DNA from: Xenococcaceae cyanobacterium MO_167.B27
GTDB taxonomy: Bacteria > Cyanobacteriota > Cyanobacteriia > Cyanobacteriales > Xenococcaceae
DNA length: 64,000 nt
Direction: 5' to 3'
Assembly (NCBI GenBank): GCA_030065935.1
Contig: JASJCP010000030.1
Span: forward strand, 1 to 64,000
How positions within the stretch are numbered: the stretch's first letter is position 1; every line of letters starts with the position of its first letter. The notes beneath the pieces are model-generated. The model worked only from the letters and a program-made list of their open reading frames with translations, was not told where the DNA came from and did not search any database. This document shows positions 39,601-49,088 of the stretch, one piece after another. A program made the position numbers and the translations under genes.

Positions 39601-40981
39601 AATCAACGATGCTGCGGAAAACCAATGGCTGAAAGATACCTTTGGTACAACAGAGGCTCTCTTTATTGGTTTCTCTGATGCGGAAACCGAAGGAACCTGG
39701 AAATGGTCTAGCGGTCAAGTTGTAGACTGGGTTCTCAGTAACAGCGGTGATGCTATTTATACTGATTGGGCTCCTAACCAACCAGATGATTATCAAGGAG
39801 ATCAAGACTACGCTATCTTGAGTCATATCTGGGATCCAAATACGGATAAATGGGATGATGTAACCTTAAAGTATTCATCTTTCCGAGGCATCATTGAGAT
39901 TGACTGGTCTAGTGTTGGTGGTAATGACACTATCATTGGTGGTGCAGGAGATGACCAAATTTACGGTAACTCTGGTAACGATTTAATCTACGGTGATGAT
40001 ATAAATATTGGTGATGATATAAATATTGTCAAAACTCTTCAAACCTTAACCTTCCAGCAAGGAATTAATGGCTACAACGGCACGGTTGATACTCAACTTA
40101 ATGGATACAATTCGAATACAAGTTATGGTAGTGCAACTTCCCTCAATATAGATAATGATGACTTGGGATCTCCCGCTCAGACTTTGATTCGCTTTGAAGA
40201 TATCTTTGGCAGTCAAGCAGGTCAAATTGCTGTAGATGAAAACATCGAATCTGCATTCCTGGAAATTAATGTTTCTAACCCAGGTAATAGTTTTAAGGTT
40301 TACGAACTCCTACAAAACTGGTCAGACACTAGTACTTGGAACTCTTGGGGTAATGGAATTCAAACTAACGGTGTGGAAGCAGCAAGTACATCAATTGCCA
40401 CTACTGACTGGGTAAATACAGGTATTCTAAGAATTGATGTAACAGCAAGTTTGCAAGCTTGGCAAGCAGACCCCACAACTAATTATGGATGGGCTTTCTT
40501 ATCCACAGGTATTGATGGGATTGATTTTGACTCTGCCGAAGGGATTAACGCTCCTCGCTTGGTAGTCAATGTTAATCAAGCTTCATCTAGTTCTGGAGCA
40601 GGTAATGATATCATTACTGGAAATGGTGGTAATGATACTATCTCTGGTGGTGCTGGTGACGACATTATCAATGGTACTGATGAAATAGTTGCTGGCTACT
40701 ATGAAAAAGATGTCTTAATCGGTGGTGCTGGTGCAGACAAGTTTATCTTAGGAAATGCTAACCAAGCCTACTACGCTACTGCTGGCAATCAAGATTACGC
40801 ACTGATTGAAGACTTTGACTCAAATCTGGATACTCTACAACTTTATGGCTCTGCGGTCGATTATCAACAACAGCAGCAAGGAAATGATGTTTTCCTCTCT
40901 CGCAATGGAGATTTGATAGTGATTCTAGAGAATACTAGTACTTTGAATCTCAATGGTAGTAGTTTTGAGTATGTGGTGTAA
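36641..40981 (+). CDS. Secreted RTX metalloprotease with CBM-like, C-type-lectin and DNRLRE domains
   Basis: A 1446-residue modular exoprotein. Residues 1-310 form a zinc metalloprotease with VALHETGHILGF (His173, Glu174, His177) and a Met-turn-like LGIMDPTLWY, like the NF038122 group. After a Thr/Pro/Glu linker come five 18-residue W-rich repeats (about 425-505), RTX calcium-binding nonapeptides (about 545-685), a carbohydrate-binding-module-like domain (721-867), a C-type-lectin-like domain (about 955-1085), a DNRLRE/CBM96-like domain (1130-1318) and a final RTX block. There is no Sec signal; the C-terminal RTX pattern indicates type I secretion. It probably processes or binds extracellular polymers. 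No T1SS genes are nearby. Confidence 0.9.
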   Translation: MVKINFIYTSDVSVEQMIGYEMAAIIWGKLFTDDIDVNILAKTTNELDSNVIGGAIPEFHEQHYALFLQYFEADITSAEDQIAYDALQQGNTVDFLLNGDLVSGNTKLKLTTALAKALGMDEAISLDRYILDEETHFLDGTIMMNQNFAWDFNYLRDSAAAENTLDFLSVALHETGHILGFTSSLDFALQQDTLYSGRTELSNFSPLDLFRFSAESLAQNNPDGTVNDLSIGGVTWFSTDGGETLSAKMSTGKEGDGYQASHWERRYDPLGIMDPTLWYQERASITDLDVLAFDIMGYDLSQNAGDVEQLFTTEGLELLLAEAKLQLANKLDVSVQWLEDNSNVPISSLDLIGQIEAAMAEAALAPTETTPETTPESSSTEPTPETSTTNDFIKDLGDMMKEISKWWSKNNDQNNNDQNNGENDNQGSSSQEFYEWWSQNNQGHGSSWQELYEWWAQNNQGHGSSWQELYEWGAQNNQGHGSWWQELYEWWAQDNQGHGSWWQEVFFASKGEVALENIELPGEKSNPVDNTYKEIAGGSQDDIIGGDITNDKIIAGDGDDLIDGAGGDDTIAAGDGYDTIFGFDGNDSIMGEEGDDLISGESDNDVLLGQDGSDVLFGGDHDDYLDGGAGRDFLNGNTGHDVLVGRAGNDALEGEAGKDLLIGGAGQDIGNGGSGNDFIFGDEYSASLQQAFGNNLSPLINLFTPTTETTTTETSTTEEVITVELGQDPVRVEAENMTLSGNYSLASGGTLVQTNSTASISTLFNGEAGLYNIVIGYHDVYGNARITASLGASTIDDWYLNQSSGSTSPSGSNFNTRTIASEVSLNGGESLVLDTVVYATSSGDDDDDGGVVYDKGYIDYVEFVPIVDNTNNVVLEPDPTTTDSTNTDTSNTTDSTNTDTSNTLPSGVALGANSDILRGGNGNDGIDGGEGNDVIFGEDELNDSSNIAPINIAGSFNYGRSTYILSQAGSWQEAQAEAESYGGNLVTINDAAENQWLKDTFGTTEALFIGFSDAETEGTWKWSSGQVVDWVLSNSGDAIYTDWAPNQPDDYQGDQDYAILSHIWDPNTDKWDDVTLKYSSFRGIIEIDWSSVGGNDTIIGGAGDDQIYGNSGNDLIYGDDINIGDDINIVKTLQTLTFQQGINGYNGTVDTQLNGYNSNTSYGSATSLNIDNDDLGSPAQTLIRFEDIFGSQAGQIAVDENIESAFLEINVSNPGNSFKVYELLQNWSDTSTWNSWGNGIQTNGVEAASTSIATTDWVNTGILRIDVTASLQAWQADPTTNYGWAFLSTGIDGIDFDSAEGINAPRLVVNVNQASSSSGAGNDIITGNGGNDTISGGAGDDIINGTDEIVAGYYEKDVLIGGAGADKFILGNANQAYYATAGNQDYALIEDFDSNLDTLQLYGSAVDYQQQQQGNDVFLSRNGDLIVILENTSTLNLNGSSFEYVV
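37912..38153 (+). repeat. 54-bp tandem coding repeats in the RTX protease gene
   Basis: Five near-identical units encode NQGHGSSWQELYEWWAQN with small changes (SS/SW, WW/WG). The first unit lacks two codons and the last is cut short. High identity at DNA level suggests recent expansion by slippage or recombination. The Trp/Glu-rich product is probably an extended or self-associating linker. Confidence 0.85.
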
Positions 40982-41561
40982 TAGACATCTTGAACCTCCC
41001 ATCGGTAAACCGAGGGATTCCCATATAGACTCTTATCTAGTCTGCTTTGGTACAAGCGATATACTGTCTCCCAAAGTTTAAGACCCCGACATACCGCCAT
41101 TACTGGGCTGTTTGTTTAACGTTCACGGGCGCACCGACCGCAAACGGAGCTAAATTCTATTTATTTTTTTTTGGCTGTGCGTCACCGCTAAACCTAATCT
41201 ACCAGTCGCGTCACCATTACATTTTCGCTTGGCGATATTTGTCCCGACGATCTGAGGTAAGGGAAGCCAATCCCCTAAATGTTTTTATGCGCTTTACCGC
41301 TATCCAATAGTGTACAACGATTCAAACCATTGCTATGTGAAGATTATGTGTCGAAACTTTAAACACACAAACCCTGTCCGTGATTCATCCCGTCGGCATA
41401 GCCGAGGGTCTTCTCACGGCGGAAAGATAAAAACACCACGGGTAGTAGTAGGGTGGGTAATGTCCACCCTACTGAATGTTGATGTATCTTTGACGAACTC
41501 AAGAGAGATAGAGAGCAATATTGCTTATGATGAAATAAGATACAAAACTTAAACAATATTT
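40982..41561. other. Gene-free region with element debris
   Basis: About 580 bp with no convincing gene. Short open frames here (41047-41310, 41310-41552) lack protein character. It includes the 34-bp segment 41321-41354 shared with 28539-28572 and a hairpin GTAGGGTGG/CCACCCTAC at 41448-41472. The promoter of the BT1 gene should lie at 41475-41555. Confidence 0.45.
41448..41472. repeat. Palindromic repeat GTAGGGTGG...CCACCCTAC
   Basis: A 9-bp stem with a 7-nt loop. A related hairpin (GGTGGGC/GCCCACC) occurs at 54526-54542. This G+C-rich palindrome type is common in cyanobacterial intergenic DNA. Confidence 0.7.
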
Positions 41562-42899
41562 ATGACCGTCTCATCTTCATCTATTGAGTTCAAGAATTTT
41601 AAACAACTTTTACAAGACAAAATTTTATTTGGTTACAAACCTACTCCTGAACTAGCAGCTATTCTCATAGTCTATTTTGTACAGGGAATACTAGGTCTAG
41701 CTAGATTAGCGGTGAGTTTTTTTTTAAAAGACGATTTGGGTTTAAGTCCTGCGGAAGTAGCAGCTTTGACTGGTATTGCATCTTTACCCTGGGTGATTAA
41801 ACCTTTATTTGGTTTTATGTCTGATGGTTTACCTATTTTTGGTTATCGTCGGCGACCTTATTTAATACTTTCTGGGTTACTGGGGGCGGTATCCTGGGTT
41901 ATGTTAGCTACTGTGGTGGATAGAGGTTCGACTGCAACTATTGTAATTCTGATGACTTCTCTTTCTGTTGCTATTAGTGATGTGATTGTAGATTCTTTGG
42001 TAGTAGAAAAAGCCAGAGAAGAATCTTTAGGACAAGCAGGTTCGATACAATCTTTGTGTTGGGGTTTTTCGGCTTTGGGAGGATTAATTACAGCCTATCT
42101 CAGTGGATGGTTACTGGAACATTTTAGTAATAGTGCTGTGTTTGAAATTACTGCTACATTTCCTCTTTTTATTTCCGTGGTTGCTTTGTTGATTGTGGAA
42201 GAAAAAATAGATCCGAAAAAAGCTCAGAAATCTATTGTAGCAGAACAAATTAAGCAACTTTTTACAGCATTAAAGCAAAAATCTATTTTACTACCTACTG
42301 CCTTTCTGTTTATCTGGCAAGCTACTCCTACTGCTGAGTCGGCTTTTTTCTTTTTCACTACCAACGAATTAGGATTTGAGCCAGAATTTCTGGGAAGAGT
42401 CAGACTTGTTACTAGTTTGGCTTCTCTTGTTGGTATTTTAGTCTTTCAAAAATTTCTGAAAAATATTCCCTTCCGTCAAATCCTCGGTTGGAGTACAGTT
42501 ATTGCTGCTAGTTTGGGGATGACTACATTATTACTAGTAACTCATGCTAACCGTGCTATTGGGATAAGCGATCGCATCTTCAGTCTAGGAGATAGTCTAA
42601 TTTTAACAGTTATGGCACAAATTACTTGGATGCCAGTATTAGTTTTATCTGCTCGCTTGTGTCCTAAAGGAGTAGAAGCTACTTTATTTGCTCTTTTAAT
42701 GTCTATTTGGAATCTGTCTCTACTACTATCCCATGAAGTTAGCGCAGTATTAACCTCTTGGTTGGGGGTAACAGAAACTAATTTTGATAACTTGTGGTTG
42801 CTAGTAATTATTACTAATCTTTCTACTCTCTTACCTTTACCTTTTCTGGGTTGGCTACCTGTAAGTGATCCCCAACAAAGGGATTCTTTAAAAATCTGA
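41562..42899 (+). CDS. BT1-family folate/biopterin transporter
   Basis: A 445-residue major-facilitator protein with about 12 helices. BT1-family signatures are visible: PWVIKPLFGFMSDGLPIFGYRRRPY between helices 2 and 4, the acidic segment VAISDVIVDSLVVEKAREESL and GSIQSLCWGFSALGG. Family members move folates and pterins across the plasma membrane, and cyanobacterial relatives transport folate. The start ATG is the only reasonable one. A terminator-like hairpin lies 180 bp after the stop. Confidence 0.92.
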   Translation: MTVSSSSIEFKNFKQLLQDKILFGYKPTPELAAILIVYFVQGILGLARLAVSFFLKDDLGLSPAEVAALTGIASLPWVIKPLFGFMSDGLPIFGYRRRPYLILSGLLGAVSWVMLATVVDRGSTATIVILMTSLSVAISDVIVDSLVVEKAREESLGQAGSIQSLCWGFSALGGLITAYLSGWLLEHFSNSAVFEITATFPLFISVVALLIVEEKIDPKKAQKSIVAEQIKQLFTALKQKSILLPTAFLFIWQATPTAESAFFFFTTNELGFEPEFLGRVRLVTSLASLVGILVFQKFLKNIPFRQILGWSTVIAASLGMTTLLLVTHANRAIGISDRIFSLGDSLILTVMAQITWMPVLVLSARLCPKGVEATLFALLMSIWNLSLLLSHEVSAVLTSWLGVTETNFDNLWLLVIITNLSTLLPLPFLGWLPVSDPQQRDSLKI

Positions 42900-42981
42900 T
42901 TCAACACAATTAAATTACTTTTTGTTAATAAGGGAGGGGTTCGCGCAAAGACGCAAAGACGCAAAGACCAATCCCCCCCAA

Positions 42982-43000
42982 CCCCCCTTAATAAGGGGGG
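42982..43000. repeat. Palindromic repeat, second copy
   Basis: Identical 19-mer to 10262-10280. Preceding bases (AAAGACGCAAAGACGCAAAG near 42949) are a typical short tandem repeat. Confidence 0.75.
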
Positions 43001-43082
43001 AGAAGTACGCTAACAAGAAAATGATAAATTTTAGTACAACTTGGAATGATTCCCTAATCTTTGGTTAACAAATTAGTGAATA

Positions 43083-43126
43083 AGCTGGAGCTATTTAATT
43101 TAACTCCAGCTATTTTATTGCTTTTT
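43083..43126 (+). terminator. Intrinsic terminator-like hairpin
   Basis: Stem AGCTGGAG (43083-43090) and CTCCAGCT (43104-43111) with a 13-nt A+T loop, followed by a T-rich run ATTTTATTGCTTTTT. It would end rightward transcription from the BT1 gene. Confidence 0.55.
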
Positions 43127-43190
43127 CAAGACATCTATCAGGTTTATTTTTGCTTTTTGCAAGTCTTGTAAGTCTTCAATATCTTCTCTT

Positions 43191-44251
43191 TTATCTGCGA
43201 TCGCATTTTAAGCTAATTTGTTCGTTATATTGAGCTTCTCGTTTCATTACTTGAGATAATTTTCTTAAATTTAATTTTTTAAGTAACTCAATGGTAATTG
43301 GTCTTTTATTATCCCAAAAAATCATTGATTGAAAAAAATCATAGGCTACTGATGAATTTAAAATTTCTGATAAAAAGATTGCTTCTGCTTCAGTTTTACA
43401 AGATAAAAAATAAACTGTATCATCAATGAATCTTGTCCTTGTAAATGTTTGGTTTTTTGATATAGGGTCGTATTTGCTATTAATTGTGAATCTTGATAAC
43501 TAAAAATGTTAGATTGTTCTTTACTATCTAAATCATGATAATACCAACATTGTTTTTTAGATTTGTTTTTATTAGATTTGATAATCAACATACAAGCATT
43601 TACGGAAGCATTAAAATACTTAGCAGTATTTATTTGATACATCTTACTATCATCAATATCATAATTATGTTTCCAAGCGTAGGTTAATACTTTACGTGCT
43701 ACCGAAGTTTTACACAGCATACCTATTGTACCTGGATATTTTTTCAGCCATTGTAAATGTTGCAGTAGCATCCATTCTGAAATATCAAAATTACTTTTTC
43801 CTGTTAATACTTCTAATCCTTTATATCCTTGAAAGTTAGATTTTTTAGGTAAATTATTACTGTGAATATTTCCTAATTTAGAATTTGTGATCTAAGGAGG
43901 ATTACCTAAAATCAAAAATGGCTTAGGTATTGCTTCTAAGATTTGATTCCAGTCAAGCTCAAAGAAACTATCATTAATAAGATTGACTATAGATGACTTT
44001 TGATGATGTGTAAGATTATTAGACAATTCTTGAAGATGTGCTGAGTTAATTTCTACTCCTATACAACTTTGTAGTTCATCAAAAGTGTTAAGAGCCGATA
44101 AAATAAAATTACCTTTGCCACAAGTTGGCTCTATTATAGACTGAGGATTAATATCAAGATTTTTCAGGAGTCGCGAGATTTTTTGAGTTAATTCATAAGG
44201 CGTTTGAAAATCCCCAAATTCTTGTTTTTTATATTGATTTTTTTGTCTCAT
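43191..44251 (-). pseudogene. N6-adenine DNA methyltransferase, broken by amber stop and frameshift
   Basis: The reading frame starts at 44251 and shows motif I (SIIEPTCGKGNFILSAL) and motif IV (LGNPP). The next codon is TAG (43892-43894) exactly where NPPW is expected; the following ITNSKLG fits NPPWITNS. The frame then continues for 137 residues to about 43440, where a frameshift moves it to FIDDTVYFLSCKTEAEA and on to a TAA at 43191-43193. The intact protein would be about 350 residues. It would methylate the site of the adjacent restriction enzyme; both genes are dead. Order on the minus strand is enzyme then methylase, 14 bp apart. Confidence 0.85.
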
Positions 44252-44265
44252 ATTTGCACTAATTA

Positions 44266-44919
44266 TTATCTAATTTTATAGATACCATCAACTTCTCCTG
44301 CTTGCTGAATAACACGACGGTATTGCAGCCTCCACTGTAAAGCATTTGATATAGTTAAATAACCTTGTTGAGGAGGATTATTTAGTATAGCTTCTGCTAT
44401 ATTGCTAGCTTCTATTTCATCTACTGGTAAATTGCGGTCAAACATAAAAGCCATCAAATCATCTTGATTACCATCTCTTGCTAATATTTCTAATATTCCG
44501 CGAGTCATCTGATAGTCTGCGGTACGTTCTTTACTAACAAATATCGTATTCTGGATTAATAGCTGAGATGTCTTGCTTTCAGAATCATCTTGTTTCTGAT
44601 AAACAAAAATTAGTAAATTATATCCTAACCCATAAATTTTTTGACAAGCAGATTTAAAAGGACAAGAAGACTGAGGCTGTCTAATACTGGTAACTTTCAT
44701 ATCTACATCCAGACTAGGAAAATCAATTCCTGATGCTGCATTACCAATCTCGTATTGATAAGATTATTTACAATAATCTTTGAATTTTTTTTCTAAATAA
44801 GTACCAACAGCTTTACCATCAGTAATCCCATATAAAGATAGTTCATTGTGTTTATTTTCTGCTTCGGAAAAAATTGCAGCTTCTTGAATCAATATTTCTG
44901 TTGTTAGCTCTGGATTCAT
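44266..44919 (-). pseudogene. Type II restriction endonuclease, interrupted by ochre stop
   Basis: From an ATG at 44919 the frame reads MNPELTTEILIQEAAIFSEA to KKFKDYCK, then TAA (44764-44766), then SYQYEIGNAASGIDFPSLDVDMKVTS and on to 44266, about 217 codons. GIDFPSLDVDMKVTS has the D-x(n)-D-x-K pattern of a PD-(D/E)XK nuclease. It sits directly upstream of the methyltransferase. A start at 44700 (MKVTSIRQ) would remove the catalytic aspartates, so no active product is expected. Specificity is unknown. Confidence 0.8.
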
Positions 44920-45021
44920 AATTATTAATTATTATTAATTCCCTCTGCGACTCTGCGACTCTGCGTGATAATAAATAAAAAATAGGTACAATTAATTAAT
45001 CAATTATCCTGACAAGTTAAA

Positions 45022-46734
45022 CTAAAACAAGAAATACCTTTGCGCCATAGGTAATTCTGATGCAGGTTCGCAGGTTAAAAGCTCCCCATCTGCTCTTACT
45101 TCGTAGGTTTCTGGATTAACTTCAATATGGGGTGTAGCTTCATTTAATTTTAAATCTGCTTTGCTTAAATTGCGAGTATTACTAACAGCAACCACAGCAT
45201 TTTGTAAGCCTATTTGTTGGGGAATTTCCGCCTCTAAACTAGCTTGAGAAACAAAAGTTAGGGAAGTAGCAGCGATCGCACCCCCGAAACTACCAAACAT
45301 AGGACGCATATATACAGGTTCAGGTGTAGGAATACTAGCATTAGGATCCCCCATTTGCGACCAGGCGATCGCACCTCCTTTAATAACTATTTCTGGTTTA
45401 ACCCCGAAAAAGGCTGGTTTCCAGAGACAGAGATCGGCGAGTTTCCCTGCTTCTATTGAACCAACATAGTCAGCAATACCGTGGGTAATAGCAGGATTAA
45501 TGGTGTATTTCGCAATATAGCGTTTAGCGCGGAAATTATCTGACCTCTCCCCCACAGGAGAGGGGAGTACGCCTCGTTGTAGTTTCATTTTATGGGCAGT
45601 TTGCCAGGTGCGGATAATGACTTCTCCCACTCTTCCCATAGCTTGAGAGTCGGAAGCAATCATACTGAATGCCCCTAAGTCGTGTAAGATATCTTCGGCT
45701 GCAATGGTTTCTCGACGAATACGGGATTCGGCAAAAGCCACATCTTCAGGGATGTTTTTATCTAGATGGTGACATACCATCAACATATCGAGATGTTCTT
45801 CTAAAGTATTAACGGTAAAGGGGCGAGTGGGGTTAGTGGAAGAAGGTAACACATTACTCTGTCCGCAGACTTTAATAATATCTGGGGCGTGTCCTCCTCC
45901 TGCACCTTCGGTATGATAAGTATGAATTACTCTGTCTTTAAAAGCAGCGATCGTATTTTCTACAAAACCAGCCTCGTTAAGAGTGTCGGTATGAATGGCT
46001 ACCTGAACATCATATTCATCTGCGACAGATAAACAAGTATCAATAGCAGCAGGAGTTGTCCCCCAGTCTTCATGGAGTTTTAAACCCATCGCACCAGCTA
46101 AAAGCTGTTCAACTAAGGCTTCTGGTTTGGCACTATTTCCCTTACCTAAAAAGCCCAAATTCATTGGGAAAGCATCCGCAGCTTGTAACATCCGCCACAT
46201 ATGCCATGCACCAGGAGTACAGGTAGTAGCATTTGTTCCTGTTGCTGGTCCTGTACCACCTCCTATCATAGTAGTAATGCCAGATGCGATCGCCGTTTCG
46301 ATTTGTTGGGGACAGATAAAATGAATATGGCTATCAATACCTCCAGCAGTCAGGATCATTCCTTCTCCAGCGATGATCTCTGTGGAAGCACCGATAATAA
46401 TATCCACATTATCTTGAATATAGGGGTTTCCTGCTTTCCCAATTTTAAATATCTTTCCGTCTTTAATTCCTACATCCGCTTTGACAACTCCCCACCAATC
46501 TAAGATTAAAGCGTTGGTAATTACCGTATCTACCGCCCCATCTTCTCTAGAGATAGGAGATTGTCCCATTCCATCGCGGATTACTTTACCACCACCGAAC
46601 TTTACTTCATCCCCATAGGTAGTATAGTCCCGTTCTACCTCAATAAATAATTCCGTATCTGCTAATCTTACGCGATCGCCTGTCGTTGCGCCATAGGTAT
46701 CTGCGTAAGCACTACGCTTCATACGATAACTCAT
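45022..46734 (-). CDS. ureC: Urease subunit alpha
   Basis: A 570-residue catalytic subunit of urease (urea to ammonia and carbamate, cytoplasmic, nickel-dependent). Nickel and active-site segments are SHIHFICPQ, the carbamylated lysine in [39 protein letters not shown] and the flap [22 protein letters not shown]. The start is placed at MSYRM (46734), as in homologues; an upstream ATG at 46785 would add 17 residues. The loop [17 protein letters not shown] is encoded partly by a palindromic repeat. No other ure genes are in the window, consistent with the scattered urease genes of many cyanobacteria. Confidence 0.97.
   Translation of the reverse strand: MSYRMKRSAYADTYGATTGDRVRLADTELFIEVERDYTTYGDEVKFGGGKVIRDGMGQSPISREDGAVDTVITNALILDWWGVVKADVGIKDGKIFKIGKAGNPYIQDNVDIIIGASTEIIAGEGMILTAGGIDSHIHFICPQQIETAIASGITTMIGGGTGPATGTNATTCTPGAWHMWRMLQAADAFPMNLGFLGKGNSAKPEALVEQLLAGAMGLKLHEDWGTTPAAIDTCLSVADEYDVQVAIHTDTLNEAGFVENTIAAFKDRVIHTYHTEGAGGGHAPDIIKVCGQSNVLPSSTNPTRPFTVNTLEEHLDMLMVCHHLDKNIPEDVAFAESRIRRETIAAEDILHDLGAFSMIASDSQAMGRVGEVIIRTWQTAHKMKLQRGVLPSPVGERSDNFRAKRYIAKYTINPAITHGIADYVGSIEAGKLADLCLWKPAFFGVKPEIVIKGGAIAWSQMGDPNASIPTPEPVYMRPMFGSFGGAIAATSLTFVSQASLEAEIPQQIGLQNAVVAVSNTRNLSKADLKLNEATPHIEVNPETYEVRADGELLTCEPASELPMAQRYFLF
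45543..45567. repeat. Shortened palindromic repeat inside ureC
   Basis: CCTCTCC (45544-45550) pairs with GGAGAGG (45557-45563). The sequence is an internally deleted form of the 38-bp repeat at 21775-21812. It lies in frame in a surface loop of urease alpha and encodes LPSPVGER. Confidence 0.65.
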
Positions 46735-46847
46735 AATGTTCAGCCTATTGTTTTTTGTCTTTACCAATGTATCCGCCAATGACATTTTGCCTAATAAATG
46801 TAAGTTAAGGCAAAAGACCGCGATTAATGGTACTAGATCGGAATATA

Positions 46848-48848
46848 TTAAGGATTTAGGGAATCATCTTGATTAATGGAATCAGGCTCAATAGGAAGGT
46901 CAAGCTGTTCTGAACTATCACCTTGATTTTGTTTGTTAGTGATTTTGGGTAAAACATAAAATAAGAGACTAGCACTAACTGAAATAATTAATCCTACTAC
47001 AATAAGCTTCCACCAAAGCGATTTAGATTTTTTAGCTACTCTGATGGTTTTTTGTAAGGTTGTTGGGGATTCTTCGACAAAAGGTTTAGTGTCAGGTAAA
47101 ATATCATCATTCAGATTTATCTCACACCACATTATAGATTCTTCTATAGCAGATTCTACTCTTGACCAGGGTATAGGAGTAAGGAAGATGTCAGCTTTAG
47201 GATTGACTTTACAATACATTAGAGCGATCGTGACATTATCGTGACCATTTCGTTCGTTAGCAATTTTGATCAATCTTTGAACCGCTTGTTTAATATCAAC
47301 TTGATCCTTTAATACAGGAACAATGATACTATGCCAATATTGTTCTACTCGATCAAAATCACTCAAACCATCACTACAAAGTAACAAAATACCGTCATCA
47401 TCAATCACAAAATGTTTGCCATTAGGGTGTAACATAGCGGAGTCTCGCATACCCAAAGCTTGAATCAAAGCTCCTGCGGAAGGATATTGAAGAGCATCTC
47501 GATATACTGCATAACCCAGTCTTACTTCTCGTGAGGCTAAATCATCATCTATGGTAATTTGATGACAACTTTTCTTGGTAATCCAGTAAATTCTAGAGTC
47601 TCCCACATGAGTACAATACACTTGATGATTTCTAGCTAAGGTCATTACTAGGGTTGTACCCATTCGTTGTCTTTCTTGACGTTGCTCGCTATCATTACGC
47701 TTACTAATAGCATCATTAGCTTCGTTAATATAACTAGTAAGTTTTTTGAGGATATTTTCTGGGTTGGTGTGGTATTGAGCCAAGGGTAACTCAGCTATAC
47801 GAGATTGTAAGTAATCAATTGTTTCTTGGGAAGCAATTTCCCCCCCATCATGACCCCCAACTCCATCACACACTATTGCTAGAGAGTTATTGTCTTGAGA
47901 AATATTGATCGGGTTCTCACTTACAGGATAAGCAGCATCTTCATTATTATCTCGATTGGGACCCGAATCGCTACAAGCAAAAACTTGATAAGAATATTCT
48001 TGATATTGGCTACAAACTTCTAAGGCTCGATTTAACAGTGCAATCACCTGTTCTATGGTATCAATTGAACCATTTTCTAAACGCTCACACAATTGGGTTA
48101 GGATTTCCTGAATTATGGGGTTGGCTGTTTGGCTCAATTGTGCCCAACAAGTTCCTAATTGTTGAAGAGTTGGTTGAGTTTCCTCGTCAGTTTTCAGTTG
48201 TAGCAGTTGTAGTAAAGAGCCATTGACTTTGAGTAAGAAAGGAGTGAGTAGTGTGGAGGCTACTCCTTTGTTTTGTAAGGGTTTCCACAGTTTAGCGATC
48301 TGTAACAACCAGTTAAGTTGTCTTTGGGGAGTGGCTTCAGACCATACAAAAGTAATCTGTGGAATTAATTGGGGATAGAGTAATCTACCAGATGATTTTA
48401 AAGGAACTGTTCCGTAGTCTAAAAGCCAAATATCAGTGCTATCAAGTTGACCATAGACCTGGGGAATGTGGGGGTAATAGGAAGATAATTTGAGGTAGGT
48501 AGTAATTTCTGGTGATAGTTCTTCAGGAATTTGTGGTAATAATCCTGGTTTAGTATCTATAACAATTCTGTCTGTTAGGGCAAAATAGCGATCGCCAACC
48601 ATTGTACCTGATAATTTCTGTGACCCACTGACTATTTGTGCTTCTGGTTGAAGTTCAATGGGTTTTATTGCCCAAAGATACCGTTTTACTATAGGAGTTT
48701 TGCAACGCTTACAGAAACGACTCTCAACAGCATTAAAAGCTGCACAATGAGAGTTTGAGCATTGGATTTTTAGCTCAGGGTTGGACATAGATATTCTTGG
48801 CTGGTAGTTGCGCTCCATATTTTTTGCGCTAATCTTGACTTTTTTCAT
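46848..48848 (-). CDS. PP2C-family serine/threonine phosphatase with zinc-ribbon and C-terminal membrane anchor
   Basis: A 666-residue protein. Near the N-terminus a CxxxxC/CxxC zinc-ribbon-like segment ([19 protein letters not shown]) is followed by a pseudokinase-like or unknown region to about 300. The PP2C domain (about 300-560) has [51 protein letters not shown] and [10 protein letters not shown], all the metal-binding aspartates. A transmembrane helix near 610-632 ([21 protein letters not shown]) precedes an acidic tail. It probably dephosphorylates proteins at the membrane. Starts at 48818 or 48788 are also possible; no ribosome-binding site decides. Confidence 0.88.
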   Translation of the reverse strand: MKKVKISAKNMERNYQPRISMSNPELKIQCSNSHCAAFNAVESRFCKRCKTPIVKRYLWAIKPIELQPEAQIVSGSQKLSGTMVGDRYFALTDRIVIDTKPGLLPQIPEELSPEITTYLKLSSYYPHIPQVYGQLDSTDIWLLDYGTVPLKSSGRLLYPQLIPQITFVWSEATPQRQLNWLLQIAKLWKPLQNKGVASTLLTPFLLKVNGSLLQLLQLKTDEETQPTLQQLGTCWAQLSQTANPIIQEILTQLCERLENGSIDTIEQVIALLNRALEVCSQYQEYSYQVFACSDSGPNRDNNEDAAYPVSENPINISQDNNSLAIVCDGVGGHDGGEIASQETIDYLQSRIAELPLAQYHTNPENILKKLTSYINEANDAISKRNDSEQRQERQRMGTTLVMTLARNHQVYCTHVGDSRIYWITKKSCHQITIDDDLASREVRLGYAVYRDALQYPSAGALIQALGMRDSAMLHPNGKHFVIDDDGILLLCSDGLSDFDRVEQYWHSIIVPVLKDQVDIKQAVQRLIKIANERNGHDNVTIALMYCKVNPKADIFLTPIPWSRVESAIEESIMWCEINLNDDILPDTKPFVEESPTTLQKTIRVAKKSKSLWWKLIVVGLIISVSASLLFYVLPKITNKQNQGDSSEQLDLPIEPDSINQDDSLNP

Positions 48849-49088
48849 AAACTGGAGGCTGATAGAACCTTAGTCAAGACAAATTAACTTTTATTGATTT
48901 ATATCGGAACTTAAGCCGATATTGTATACTCACCAGTTTATTATGCCTAGAATTCTAATGCCTGAAATTTTCATCTAAATCATCATATCTTTTGATTTAA
49001 CATAATTCAGAGTTTTCCGACCTCGAAAAATAGCAGAGAAAAGCTACAAAATTCCCAGTATCTTCCGGATACCTAATTAGTTCCAGTC

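Noticed and set aside
41047-41552. Two open frames downstream of the RTX protease gene
   Set aside because: They span repeat-like DNA including a palindrome and the 34-bp shared word, and lack start signals.
18451-44766. Stop-codon recoding (TAG read as Trp) to explain interrupted nuclease genes
   Set aside because: TAG ends several intact genes here, including ureC, tnpB and the FTR1 gene, and one of the interruptions is TAA; ordinary gene decay is simpler.
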